Source: Rossellomorea vietnamensis (GTDB lineage Bacteria > Bacillota > Bacilli > Bacillales > Bacillaceae_B). From it: a stretch of DNA of 64,000 nucleotides. Shown here in pieces: positions 55,675-64,000 of the stretch (its first letter is position 1; the number at the start of each line of letters is the position of its first letter). The notes under the pieces were generated by a model. The model was given only the letters and a program-made list of their open reading frames with translations. It had not been told where the DNA came from and ran no database searches. The position numbers and the translations under genes are program-made. The DNA lies in contig NZ_VTEI01000009.1 in the NCBI RefSeq assembly GCF_008180415.1, positions 62,001 to 126,000 of the forward strand. Reading direction: 5' to 3'.

Positions 55675-56721
55675 TTAAATCCTCTTTAACGCGTCAGTCC
55701 TCTTTAACTGTTGGATCGAAGCAGCCCCGATTCCAAACATGGCAGCGCGCAATTCGAATTCGATGCGTTTAAACTGTCCATCCAGTGCTTCTTCATCAGA
55801 GGCAGCTGCATTGGGAAGGAGGGCTCTGCCAAAGCCGGCAATGTCTGCGCCTAATGTAAGTGCTTTTGCAGCATCCACACCATTCTTTAATCCGCCGCTG
55901 GCATACAGAGAGACCTCTGGAAGCTCTTTTCTAATCTCGATCAAGCTTTGCGCCGTAGGGATTCCCCAGTCCTGGAAGGCTGCCGCCGCTTCAGCCCTGA
56001 GAGGATCTTTTGAACGATAAGCTTCGACTCTGATCCACGAAGTGCCTCCAGCACCGGCCACGTCGATGAAAGAGACGCCAGCTTCATGTAAACGTCGTGC
56101 AGCCTCACTGCTGATTCCCATTCCTACTTCTTTTACACCGACAGGGACAGAAAGAGATTTGGCAGCTTTCTCGATTTTGGGAAGCAAGTCTTTAAAATTT
56201 GTATCTCCTTCTGGCTGAAAGACTTCCTGGAGGCTGTTGAGATGGAGGATAAGGGCATCTGCTTCAATCAGATCCACGGCACGCTGACACTGTTCCACGC
56301 CATACCCGTAATTGAACTGGACTGCACCAATGTTTGCAAAAACAGGAATTGTCGGAGCATGCTTGCGTACATCATAAGAAAAAGCGGTCTGTTCCTTTTC
56401 AATGGCCGTCCTCATCGAGCCGACTCCCATCGCCCAGCCCCGCTTTTCAGCTATTTTTGCAAGAGTCTCGTTGATTCTGGCTGCGGTTTCTGTTCCTCCT
56501 GTCATTGAACTGATCAGAAACGGTGCTTTCAACTGCTTGTTAAATAGAGAGGTGCTGAGATCTATCTCGCTGAAATCGATTTCCGGCAGAGCGTTATGCT
56601 GAAACCGAAATGCTTCAAGGCCGGTCGTCATCTCATTCGATTCCACTTCTTGTGTCAAGCAGATATCAATATGCTCTGTTTTTCTCTTTTCTGTGATACT
56701 GCGTTTCTCCTTGTCGATCAA
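55675..56721 (-). CDS. fni: Type 2 isopentenyl-diphosphate delta-isomerase
   Basis: This 348-residue FMN- and NADPH-dependent isomerase converts IPP to DMAPP for isoprenoid synthesis. MTGGTE (about 74-79), GVGSMR, HLNSLQE (about 159-165), VKEVGMGIS (about 196-204) and the late ASGGLKNGVDAAK (about 275-287) fit a TIM-barrel FMN enzyme. It begins with TTG at 56721 after GGAGGAAT, inside the end of the upstream crtO. The association with carotenoid genes suggests it boosts precursor supply. Confidence 0.92.
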   Translation of the reverse strand: MIDKEKRSITEKRKTEHIDICLTQEVESNEMTTGLEAFRFQHNALPEIDFSEIDLSTSLFNKQLKAPFLISSMTGGTETAARINETLAKIAEKRGWAMGVGSMRTAIEKEQTAFSYDVRKHAPTIPVFANIGAVQFNYGYGVEQCQRAVDLIEADALILHLNSLQEVFQPEGDTNFKDLLPKIEKAAKSLSVPVGVKEVGMGISSEAARRLHEAGVSFIDVAGAGGTSWIRVEAYRSKDPLRAEAAAAFQDWGIPTAQSLIEIRKELPEVSLYASGGLKNGVDAAKALTLGADIAGFGRALLPNAAASDEEALDGQFKRIEFELRAAMFGIGAASIQQLKRTDALKRI

Positions 56722-57211
56722 GCAAATTCCTCCTCTGTTTTCGTTGCTGCAGAATCCGTTGAAATCGGAATCGGTTATACCGTTGAATGATAACGAAAGG
56801 GATATTGGCTATCACAGCATAAGCGACCATGATCCATCCTACAAGTGCTGTATTCCAAATGAAAAATAGCAGGGCGGGAGGAATCAAAATCAGATGGGTA
56901 AACTCTGCCCGTCTTGTTTCAACGATAAATGTTTCAAAGTAATCGCTGTTTCGGTCAACAAGTTTTTTCTTTCGAAAGCCGCCGGCAAAGACACCGCCGC
57001 CGTCAGGGAGTATGGTTTTCCAGCGTTTGATTCCGAGTTTCTCATAAAACTTTCCGGCTGACTCCCATCGTTTTTCTCGGTAAAGCCATGACTCGTTTGT
57101 GAAATAACGATCATCAAGGTGGAGGCATATGTAAGAAAAGGACAAATGGATCACTGGCCATAACACGATATTTATCAGTAAGGTCCACCAGAAGGGAAGT
57201 GTCACCAGCAT
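56666..57211 (-). CDS. crtO: CrtO-type glycosyl carotenoid acyltransferase
   Basis: This 181-residue membrane protein has hydrophobic helices at about 3-25 and 110-145. The block FTNESWLYREKRWESAGKFY (about 37-56), then EKLGIKRWKTILPD, is typical of S. aureus CrtO-like acyltransferases, which esterify the glucose of glycosyl diaponeurosporenoate. I start at ATG 57211 after AAAGGACGG; the longer frame upstream overlaps crtQ and is not used. It ends 56 bp inside the fni coding region, an unusually long overlap. Confidence 0.83.
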   Translation of the reverse strand: MLVTLPFWWTLLINIVLWPVIHLSFSYICLHLDDRYFTNESWLYREKRWESAGKFYEKLGIKRWKTILPDGGGVFAGGFRKKKLVDRNSDYFETFIVETRRAEFTHLILIPPALLFFIWNTALVGWIMVAYAVIANIPFVIIQRYNRFRFQRILQQRKQRRNLLDRQGETQYHRKEKNRAY

Positions 57212-57213
57212 AT

Positions 57214-58317
57214 TTACCGTCCTTTCTTTTTTGCTAAAGAGATACTGCGCCCTTTCCAGGCGACTTTCTTCGTTAAAAACGTGCTCACGACTGAGTGAGC
57301 GAATACGGAGATAAAAAATAAAGTTAATAATGGAAAAAAGAGGGCCGCTGCCCAGCTGAAATTCCCGATTGTCTTTAACATGAATAAGATCTGTATGCAA
57401 TACAGTCCATAAAGAAGGAGTATATTCGCCGTCTCGATCCCTGAAGATCCATTCAGCTCTAGAAGTGAAAATGCTGAAGATACTCCTCCGGAAATCCAGA
57501 AAATAATCAGGAGGAGCAGCAGCCGGTTCGTTGCTCCTGCTCCTGAAGCAAAGCTTTTGCTCCATCCTTGAGTTAGTTCTTTTATACCCTCAGGATACAT
57601 CCTCATGGATACCGCGTGTTTTCCAATGTAATTGCGAAGGGGAATACCATGCTTTAAGAATACTTTTCCCAGCTTCATATGTTCAAGGATTTCATTGCTG
57701 ATGGCCCTATGGCCGCCGACTTTTTCATAATCTTGTCTGGTGCAGATGAAGCATTGGCCGAAAGCGCCGGCGGGCGGAATCCACCTTGAAAGAATATGAA
57801 AACTGCCCATTCCCATAACCGCGATCAAGTTGAACATCCCAGACAAGTTTTCGTATGCGGAGGCGATTTTGTGATAAGGCTGGATTGTCATAGCACCGCC
57901 GTTTTTTTGCTGTGTGAAAATGATGTTCCTCAATCCGCCCGGTTCGATTGTTGTATCGGCATCAAGGAACATGAACAAATCGCCTGCGGCTTCTTTGGCG
58001 CCGTTCCAGCAAGCCCATGACTTCCCGAACCAGCCGGGAGGGAGGGGAGGTGTCTTGATGACTTTCGCTCCATACCATTGCGCAATGCTCGCTGTCTTAT
58101 CTTCAGAGTGGTCATCCACAACAATTATTTCATGAACATAGGATGATTCCGATTGAAGAGAAGATAAGAGAGTGGGCAGGTTTTGTTCTTCATTTCGTGC
58201 AGGGATGATGATTGAAAGTCTGGCAGCTTCCTGATGTGGCGATCTCTGCTTCAGTGGTATCGCAATCTTCCAAAGTATCAAGCTGCCAATTAACAGATAG
58301 ATCCATTCAAGATTCAT
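57214..58317 (-). CDS. crtQ: CrtQ-type carotenoid glycosyltransferase (GT2)
   Basis: This 367-residue family 2 glycosyltransferase has an N-terminal anchor, SIIIPARNEEQNLP (about 35-48), the VDDHSEDKT nucleotide motif (about 71-79), the DXD-type FLDADTTIEPG (about 116-126) and several C-terminal transmembrane helices (about 265-350). It resembles S. aureus CrtQ, which glucosylates diaponeurosporenoate. It lies 2 bp from crtO, which would act on its product. Confidence 0.85.
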   Translation of the reverse strand: MNLEWIYLLIGSLILWKIAIPLKQRSPHQEAARLSIIIPARNEEQNLPTLLSSLQSESSYVHEIIVVDDHSEDKTASIAQWYGAKVIKTPPLPPGWFGKSWACWNGAKEAAGDLFMFLDADTTIEPGGLRNIIFTQQKNGGAMTIQPYHKIASAYENLSGMFNLIAVMGMGSFHILSRWIPPAGAFGQCFICTRQDYEKVGGHRAISNEILEHMKLGKVFLKHGIPLRNYIGKHAVSMRMYPEGIKELTQGWSKSFASGAGATNRLLLLLIIFWISGGVSSAFSLLELNGSSGIETANILLLYGLYCIQILFMLKTIGNFSWAAALFFPLLTLFFISVFAHSVVSTFLTKKVAWKGRSISLAKKKGR

Positions 58318-58353
58318 TAGGACACCTCATTACTCGTTACTTGTATTTCCAAG

Positions 58354-58860
58354 TCAGGGCCTTTTAAGCCAGTCAGCAGTGTTTTGTTTATAAGGAAACC
58401 AGTTCATCTCTTTGTTGCATTTGCCTTTATGTATCATCGTAGATTTGATGCTGCAGAAAGCGTACAGGCCTTCTTTCTCATGATATCGGCCAAACTGCTC
58501 TCTTTTATACCCCGAAAGGAAGATGCATGTATCAGATGATATCATTAATCGTTGATATTCCCGTCTTGGCTGGCCGGCAATTTTCATAGCCCTGTCAAAG
58601 TCACTGGAGAACACACTCTCGATTAAGGCGCAGCTGTAGTCATTCGCCAATCAGACAGCTTCATCTGTTAGAAAGGGGATAACCTGCAGCAGAGGGCCCA
58701 ACGTTTCCTTCTGTATAAGTTTTGGAAACTCAGGCATTTCGTGTTCACGAATCCCCGACAGATAACCGTCTTGGCTGCCCGCTCCATTATTTCTGATAAA
58801 ATAAGCTTCCGAACTGCCCTCATATGGTTTAATTTTGCCGAGATAGGGGTATTCCGCCAA
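58354..58860 (-). pseudogene. Remnant of an aldehyde dehydrogenase gene
   Basis: The minus strand reads ETLGPLLQVIPFLTDEAV, then TGA, then LANDYSCALIESVFSSDFDR, which is the conserved C-terminal part of aldehyde dehydrogenases with a stop in the middle. Further on, GYKREQFGRYHEKEGLYAFC matches the family C-terminus, while the stretch between looks locally frameshifted (GNIND appears in the +1 frame). The catalytic cysteine domain is missing. The frame remains open upstream to about 58965 without recognisable domains. In staphyloxanthin-type pathways an aldehyde dehydrogenase makes the carotenoid acid, so its decay is relevant. Confidence 0.75.
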
Positions 58861-59196
58861 TAGGGACGCATGGCGGGCTGTATTCAGCTTCCGGTTGATA
58901 TCATCTAAGTCTGTACGGCGGAAAGTCAGTATATCCTTCCTTTCTACATAACTGTATAATCCCTTTACAAATATTATATTTCAACTATACAATGAGGCTA
59001 AGCAAAAGTCGAAACATAACCTTCACCAAGAGCTTTATCCTTTAATTTTCGCTCCTTTCACAAAGGAATTCCGCACTCCCTCTGTCCAATCCCTTAATGG
59101 AAATGGGGAGGAGGGTTGATCAGTATCCACACAGCAGCAACACGTTAGAAAAAGCCATTTTTACAGTCACAACAACCAAGTTTAGGAGGAGATCTC
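58861..59196. other. Divergent promoter region of the carotenoid locus
   Basis: This 336-bp gap separates the two arms of the locus. The left part continues the degraded aldehyde dehydrogenase frame for about 100 bp. An AT-rich minus-strand stretch with TTGAAA and GATTAT 17 bp apart may be a promoter. On the plus side, only the AGGAGGAG ribosome binding site of the next gene is clear. Confidence 0.5.
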
Positions 59197-60702
59197 ATGA
59201 GTAAAAGTGCAGTTGTTATCGGCGGGGGCCTCGGAGGCCTGTCAACCGCAATTTCCCTGGCATCAAAAGGGCATAAGGTGACAGTCTATGAAAAAAATGA
59301 ACGTGCAGGCGGTAAACTCAACATCCGTAAAGGGAAAGGGTATTCCTTCGATACGGGACCTTCCATCTTGACGATGCCATGGGTACTGGAAAACCTGTTC
59401 GAACGGGCAGGAAGGAACGTTCATGATTATCTCGACATCCAGCGGGTTGAACCGCAATGGAGGACATTCTTTGAAGATGGAACTTCACTGGATGTGACGA
59501 GTGATATTCCTACGATGCTGGACCAAATCAGGGCACTCTCACCTGAAGATGCATCCGCTTTTTATGAATACCTTAATTACTGCGGAAAAATGTACGACCT
59601 GAATCTTAAGAGCTTTTATAAGAAAAGCCTTGCGGGCCTGGGAGATTTGCGCTCTTTACATAATTTTAAAGAACTGATGGCGATGGATCCCCTTAAAACG
59701 ATGGACCAGGCAACGAAAAAGCACTTCAAAGACAAAAGGATTCAGCAGTTATTTAACTTCTTCATCATGTACATTGGTTCCTCCCCTTATCATGCGCCGG
59801 CTGTGCTGTCACAATTGATTCATGTTCAGCTTGGGCTCGGAATCTTTTATGTGCAGGGCGGCATGTATAAGATTGCCGAAGCAATGCTGCAGCTTTGTGA
59901 TGAACTGGGTGTTGAAGTCATAACGAACAGCCCGGTTGTGGAGATCTTGACGGAAGGCAGCAAAGCAAAGGGCATCCAGCTTGAAGACGGTACAAGGGTT
60001 GAAGCGGATATTGTCGTGTCCAACCTTGAAGCACTGCCGGCTTATAAAAAACTATTGAAAAAGCATGGGCAGACCGAGCAGACAACACAATCCCTGGAAA
60101 AGTTTGAACCGACTGTGTCCGGTCTCGTGATGCTGCTTGGTGTGGATAAGCAGTACGACCAGCTTCAGCACCATAACTTTTTCTTTTCGAAAGATCCCGA
60201 AAAAGAGTTCAAACAGATTTTTGATGAAGGACGCCCGGCGGATGACCCGACTGTCTATATCGGTGTTTCGGCAAAAAATGATCCCGGACAGGCACCGGCA
60301 GGAAAAGAAAATCTATTTATTCTAACTCATGTTCCCCCTTTAAAAGAGGGAGAGAGCTGGGAAAGCTACCGCAAAGATTATCGCGATCTTGTGCTGGATA
60401 AGCTTGAAAGAATGGGCCTCGAGGATATCCGTTCTCATATTGAGTTTGATTATGAGTTTATTCCTGATGATATTCAAGGTTTATATGGATCAAACGGCGG
60501 ATCGATTTATGGCGTGAATACGGATAAGAAGAAAAATAGCGGTTTCAAGATCCCGGCACGAAGCACGATGCTTGAGAATATGTATTTTGCCGGCGGTTCT
60601 ACGCATCCCGGCGGCGGTGTGCCGATGGTAACCCTGTCAGGCCAGTTGACAGCGGATTTAATTCAGGAAGATCTTGCGGCTAAGGGACAGAAGATTGGCT
60701 AG
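59197..60702 (+). CDS. CrtN-family carotenoid desaturase/oxidase
   Basis: This 501-residue FAD enzyme of the CrtI/CrtN/CrtP family has the dinucleotide motif VIGGGLGGLSTAISLASKG (about 7-25), YEKNERAGGK, and the C-terminal FAGGSTHPGGGVPMV (about 467-481). Members either desaturate diapophytoene or oxidise terminal methyl groups (CrtP/CrtNb). I cannot separate these by eye. The start follows TAGGAGGAG. The next gene overlaps its end by 8 bp. Confidence 0.88.
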   Translation: MSKSAVVIGGGLGGLSTAISLASKGHKVTVYEKNERAGGKLNIRKGKGYSFDTGPSILTMPWVLENLFERAGRNVHDYLDIQRVEPQWRTFFEDGTSLDVTSDIPTMLDQIRALSPEDASAFYEYLNYCGKMYDLNLKSFYKKSLAGLGDLRSLHNFKELMAMDPLKTMDQATKKHFKDKRIQQLFNFFIMYIGSSPYHAPAVLSQLIHVQLGLGIFYVQGGMYKIAEAMLQLCDELGVEVITNSPVVEILTEGSKAKGIQLEDGTRVEADIVVSNLEALPAYKKLLKKHGQTEQTTQSLEKFEPTVSGLVMLLGVDKQYDQLQHHNFFFSKDPEKEFKQIFDEGRPADDPTVYIGVSAKNDPGQAPAGKENLFILTHVPPLKEGESWESYRKDYRDLVLDKLERMGLEDIRSHIEFDYEFIPDDIQGLYGSNGGSIYGVNTDKKKNSGFKIPARSTMLENMYFAGGSTHPGGGVPMVTLSGQLTADLIQEDLAAKGQKIG

Positions 60703-61504
60703 GTCTTTAAACGGGGAAAATCTTCTCTACTATTTTTTCTTATTCTGGTATGCGTGCGGCGTTGTGCTTCTTTCCTTCGACCTGCTTCCTGCTTCGCTTC
60801 AATGGGCGAATGCAGTCTTCTTGATGCTGGCGGGGCTTATCGGAAGCCTGTATTTCCTGTCAGCCTACGGCAGGATTACCGGCGCAGCATTTATCGGAAC
60901 CATTTTTATTATAAGCATGCTGGCGGAAGGCCTGGGGGTTCACTTTGGCTTTCTGTTCGGCAGCTATAATTACACATCAGACTTCGGCTGGCAGCTATTC
61001 GGGGTGCCGGTCGCAATAGGATTTGCCTGGCTGCTTGTCATCTCGACCTCCCATGTAATTGCCGTCTGGTTCACCCGGACATTCTACAAGAAGAACGATG
61101 CTCTTCACAGCACCCTTTATATTTTGACAGGTGCGGTATTCACAGTAGGGATGGACCTTATCATTGATCCTGTGGCTTTCCACGTTAAGCAGTATTGGAT
61201 CTGGGATGACGGACTTTCCTTTTATTATGGTGTTCCGCTGCAAAACTTCAGCGGCTGGTTTCTGCTCGCTTTGTTCTTTCATCTGATCATTTACATCTTG
61301 CTCAGGCTGCAGAACAATTGGCCAGAGACAATAAGTGGTTATCGGAGCAGGCGGATCGTGCTGCTTTATATTTTGGTGACAGGGATGTTCATGCTTCTGG
61401 GCTTACTGAATGGGCTTTGGCTGGCAAGCTTTTTAGCTTTTGTTTTTATAGGGGCAGCCAGTTTTGTTTACTTTGGAAGCGCTGTTGAAAGGGAGGATAC
61501 ATGA
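60695..61504 (+). CDS. CruF-like carotenoid biosynthesis membrane protein
   Basis: This protein of about 269 residues has seven to eight transmembrane helices and resembles the CruF/DUF422 family. It has GLGVHFGFLFGSYNY (about 77-91), GVPVAIGFAW and DLIIDPVAFHVKQYWIW. CruF proteins hydrate the C-1',2' end of acyclic carotenoids, making tertiary alcohols. TTG 60695 after AAGGGACAG is my start; it overlaps the desaturase. The following glycosyltransferase parallels the cruF-cruG pairs known in other bacteria. Confidence 0.75.
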   Translation: MARSLNGENLLYYFFLFWYACGVVLLSFDLLPASLQWANAVFLMLAGLIGSLYFLSAYGRITGAAFIGTIFIISMLAEGLGVHFGFLFGSYNYTSDFGWQLFGVPVAIGFAWLLVISTSHVIAVWFTRTFYKKNDALHSTLYILTGAVFTVGMDLIIDPVAFHVKQYWIWDDGLSFYYGVPLQNFSGWFLLALFFHLIIYILLRLQNNWPETISGYRSRRIVLLYILVTGMFMLLGLLNGLWLASFLAFVFIGAASFVYFGSAVEREDT

Positions 61505-62631
61505 TGCTTATTTTATATAGTTCCGTTCTGGCCGTTTTTCTCCTATGGACAGTCATCAACAGCTTTTTTCTTCCTTCACTGCCAAGAAAGCAGGATGAAA
61601 GTCTGGACCTGGATGAAAAGGTATCAATCCTTGTCCCGCTTCGTAATGAAGAAAGAAATGCATCCGTACTCGTAGATAATCTGAAAAAATTGACGTATCC
61701 GAGGTTAGAGGTGCTGCTTCTTGATGATAACTCGACCGATGATACAAAAAAACTGCTTCAGGAGGCAATCGGGGAGGACAGCCGATTTCAAATCCTGAAC
61801 GGCAAGCCTCTTCCGGTGGGATGGAGCGGGAAAGTCCATGCCTGTTATCAGCTCAGCGAAAAAGCGGCGGGAGATTACTTCCTCTTTTTAGATGCAGACG
61901 TACAGCTGCATCCGCAAACGATTCAACAGGGGCTGGCCCTTTTAAAAAAGAAAAAGGCCGGCATGATCACCGGTTTTCCAAAGTTTCCTGTTCAGCCGCT
62001 GCTGGAGCAGTGGTTTGTTCCGCTGCAGCAATTCTTTGTCGTGTTTCACCTGCCGATCTGGCCGGCAAACCATACGACGAGGGAAGAGTTTACCGCGGCT
62101 CATGGAGCTTTCTTATTTTTTACCAGAAAGGCCTACCAAGCAGCCGGCGGCCACGAAGGAATCCGTGATTCGATTGTGGATGATGTTCACATAACCAGAA
62201 AGGTGAAAGCGGCAGGACAGCGTGTGGTTCTATGCAACGTGACCGATTATGTTACATGCAAAATGTACAGCACCAATAAAGAGGTTTGGGAAGGATTTTC
62301 AAAAAATCTCTTTCCGGGATTAGATCGGTCGGTCCTATTTGTCCTCGCAATCAGCCTGTTTTACCTTTCATTTTATGTCTTCCCGCTTCCGCTCGGCCTT
62401 TATGGGCTCTATAGCGGAATCCTGCTTGGTCAGTGGAGCCTATGGCTCTTCCTCCCCTTATTGCTGATTGTGCTTCAGAAACTGTGGGTGAACTTTGTTA
62501 TAAAACAAAGACTGATCCTTTCACTCTGGATGCCAGTGGCGAGTGCAGCCTTCATCGTTTTGATTTTTAACTCAATGCTGTACGGACTGAGAAATAAGGG
62601 ATACAGCTGGAAAGGAAGGACTTATTCATGA
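61501..62631 (+). CDS. Membrane-bound GT2 glycosyltransferase (CruG/CrtQ-like)
   Basis: This 376-residue family 2 glycosyltransferase has an N-terminal helix, VSILVPLRNEERNASV (about 41-56), the LLDDNSTDDTKKL motif (about 74-86), the DXD motif FLDADVQLHP (about 128-137) and C-terminal transmembrane helices (about 285-365). It is a paralogue of the CrtQ-type protein on the other arm, which suggests a second carotenoid sugar attachment, probably on the CruF hydroxyl. Overlaps with both neighbours are ATGA-type. Confidence 0.83.
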   Translation: MMLILYSSVLAVFLLWTVINSFFLPSLPRKQDESLDLDEKVSILVPLRNEERNASVLVDNLKKLTYPRLEVLLLDDNSTDDTKKLLQEAIGEDSRFQILNGKPLPVGWSGKVHACYQLSEKAAGDYFLFLDADVQLHPQTIQQGLALLKKKKAGMITGFPKFPVQPLLEQWFVPLQQFFVVFHLPIWPANHTTREEFTAAHGAFLFFTRKAYQAAGGHEGIRDSIVDDVHITRKVKAAGQRVVLCNVTDYVTCKMYSTNKEVWEGFSKNLFPGLDRSVLFVLAISLFYLSFYVFPLPLGLYGLYSGILLGQWSLWLFLPLLLIVLQKLWVNFVIKQRLILSLWMPVASAAFIVLIFNSMLYGLRNKGYSWKGRTYS

Positions 62632-64000
62632 AGAAAATCGCCATAATCGGGGGAGGCCTGGGAGGGCTTGCCGCAGCCGCTACTCTTGCAAGCAGCGGCT
62701 GTTCTGTTGCTCTCTTTGAAAAAAATCAGCATCTCGGCGGTAAGCTTAAGCCTGAAACACTTGGCAGCCACAGGTTTGATTTTGGGCCAAACACTATCAC
62801 AATGCCGCATATATTTGATTCTGTCTTTTACGAAGCTGGCGAAGACCCGCGTCATTACTATGACTGGATTAAGCTTGAGGATCACACCGCTAATTGGAGT
62901 GCGGAAGGCGAACGGTTCTTAATGTCAACAAGCAAAGAAAAGGTGATGCAGCAGCTGCAAACAATGGATCCCTATGCTTATCAGCGTTATGAATCTTACC
63001 TATCAGAAATCGAGAAGCTCTACCAGTTATCAGAAAAAGCCTTCTTTCACCGCACTTTTTCATCATGGAAAGATTATCTGTCACCCAGCCTTTTCTCAGC
63101 CTTCACGAAGGTAAAACCGCTGGAAACGATGGACCGCTTTCACCGACGCTTTTTCAAAAATCCGTTTCTATTGCAGGTGTTCAACCGCTATGCGACATAT
63201 ATCGGTTCTTCTCCATACACCAGCCCTGCGACGTTTTCGATGATTGGCTATCTGGAGATGGTTCAAGGCGTTTTTTACGTAAAGGGCGGAACGGTCAAGC
63301 TTGCTGAGAGTCTTGCAAAGCTTGCTGAAAAACATGGAGCGGAAATACATAGGGAAACAGAAGTGACTGAAATTCTTACGAAAAATAAGCGTGCTGTCGG
63401 AGTGAGGACTGTAAGTGGAGAGAAGGTTGCGGCCGATGACGTGATACTGAACGGTGACCTGCTGCAGGCACTTCCTAAATTACTGAAGAAGAAAGAGAGA
63501 AGGGTAATGACCGATAAAAAAATCGGTAAGACGCCGCCCTCGATTTCAGCCTTTGTGATCATGGCAGCACTTGATCATCATCATGAATCATTGATACACC
63601 ACCAAGCTTATTTTTCGAAAGACTATGGAAGGGAATTTTTTGAGCTGTTTCAGGGTCTCTGGCCGGATGATCCAACGATTTACATAAGCAACTCCTCCTA
63701 TACAGACCGTGATGCTTCTCCGGAAGGAAGCAATTTATTCATTCTGGTTAATGCTCCTCCTCTAGGGATGAACTGTGAAATGAACCTCGATGTGAACAAG
63801 TATAAAGAATTGATCTATGAAAAACTGGAGAATCACGGTGTGGTTATTAAGCCATATCTAAAAGAAGAGAAGATCGTTACGCCGGCAGACATCCAAAAGC
63901 AATTTGGAGCCTACCGCGGAGCATTGTACGGCGTTGCTTCCAATTCAAAGAAAGACACCTTTTTAAGGCCGTTCAACCGCTCACGGGATATAGAGAATCT
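62628..64000 (+). CDS. CrtN-family carotenoid desaturase/oxidase, partial at the right edge
   Basis: 457 codons are visible; the C-terminus lies beyond the window. The FAD motif IIGGGLGGLAAAATLASSG (about 5-23) and FEKNQHLGGK are intact. The mid-region YIGSSPYTSPATFSMIGYLE (about 192-211) is similar to the paralogue at 59197. It starts inside the glycosyltransferase stop (ATGA). With the other CrtN-type enzyme it would provide two successive desaturation or oxidation functions. crtM (squalene synthase-like) is not seen in the window. Confidence 0.86.
   Translation, partial: MKKIAIIGGGLGGLAAAATLASSGCSVALFEKNQHLGGKLKPETLGSHRFDFGPNTITMPHIFDSVFYEAGEDPRHYYDWIKLEDHTANWSAEGERFLMSTSKEKVMQQLQTMDPYAYQRYESYLSEIEKLYQLSEKAFFHRTFSSWKDYLSPSLFSAFTKVKPLETMDRFHRRFFKNPFLLQVFNRYATYIGSSPYTSPATFSMIGYLEMVQGVFYVKGGTVKLAESLAKLAEKHGAEIHRETEVTEILTKNKRAVGVRTVSGEKVAADDVILNGDLLQALPKLLKKKERRVMTDKKIGKTPPSISAFVIMAALDHHHESLIHHQAYFSKDYGREFFELFQGLWPDDPTIYISNSSYTDRDASPEGSNLFILVNAPPLGMNCEMNLDVNKYKELIYEKLENHGVVIKPYLKEEKIVTPADIQKQFGAYRGALYGVASNSKKDTFLRPFNRSRDIEN

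Noticed and set aside
58648..58653. Selenocysteine at the TGA in the aldehyde dehydrogenase fragment
   Set aside because: The position is not a catalytic cysteine, the gene has lost its catalytic domain and a further frame disruption is visible, so decay explains it.

Overview
The window comes from a spore-forming, pigmented member of the Bacillaceae with moderate to low GC. Gene order follows the Bacillus subtilis chromosome closely: ctpB-minJ, csbA-uvrB-uvrA, yvlABCD, hprK-lgt-yvoD-ppaX-yvoF, hisZGDBHAFI, yvcD-trxB, yvcI-rapZ-yvcK-whiA-crh, clpP, tRNA-Arg, rpoN(sigL), and cggR-gapA-pgk-tpiA-gpmI-eno. Ribosome binding sites are strong AGGAGG-type, intrinsic terminators are U-rich, and CtsR, LexA, SigW, CggR and S-box signals all fit a Bacillus relative. 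I infer the lineage from synteny and motifs; no database search was run.

Layout. 1-1083: the end of a 53-bp tandem repeat array. 1.1-3.8 kb: S-box-controlled metY-metX. 3.9-7.3 kb: ctpB, a DUF402 gene and minJ. 7.6-13.4 kb: a lipoprotein, an acetyltransferase, a hydrolase, an HD protein, csbA and a serine hydrolase, with a dense DnaA-box cluster at 12.25-12.40 kb. 13.7-19.2 kb: uvrBA with a LexA box far upstream. 19.8-22 kb: the SigW-type yvlABCD envelope-stress operon. 22-27 kb: a CwlC-like amidase, then hprK to yvoF. 28.8-35.3 kb: the histidine operon. 35.5-43.2 kb: yvcD, trxB, yvcI, rapZ, yvcK, whiA and crh. 43.6-46.2 kb: clpP, tRNA-Arg(CCG) and a FrnE/DsbA-like gene. 46.5-55.3 kb: rpoN, a glutaredoxin-like gene and the glycolytic hexacistron. 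55.7-64 kb: a carotenoid locus with two divergent arms.

Functional links. HprK and its substrate Crh (Gln15, Ser46), PpaX (which clears the pyrophosphate made by HprK phosphorylase activity) and the CggR-controlled glycolytic operon together form much of the carbon-flux control circuit. The carotenoid locus combines isopentenyl diphosphate isomerase, CrtQ- and CrtO-type tailoring enzymes, a decayed aldehyde dehydrogenase, two CrtN-type desaturases/oxidases, a CruF-like hydratase-family protein and a second glycosyltransferase.

Two things stand out. First, the FrnE/DsbA-like gene at 45538-46245 is intact except for one in-frame UGA exactly at the first cysteine codon of its CPFC active site. 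A two-tier hairpin of the kind expected for a bacterial SECIS lies immediately downstream, so this may be a selenocysteine (UPFC) oxidoreductase; a loss-of-function point mutation is the main alternative. Second, the intergenic DNA is crowded with structured repeats. A 123-bp palindromic MITE-like element occurs about ten times. Two copies sit inside a different, GC-rich repeat with clean 3-bp target duplications, and a tandem array carries the same TCA triplet at every junction. Other families include 53-bp and 52-bp tandem arrays, AT-rich palindrome arrays, GGGACAGTCCC repeats and 21-bp phased repeats found in two convergent-gene gaps.
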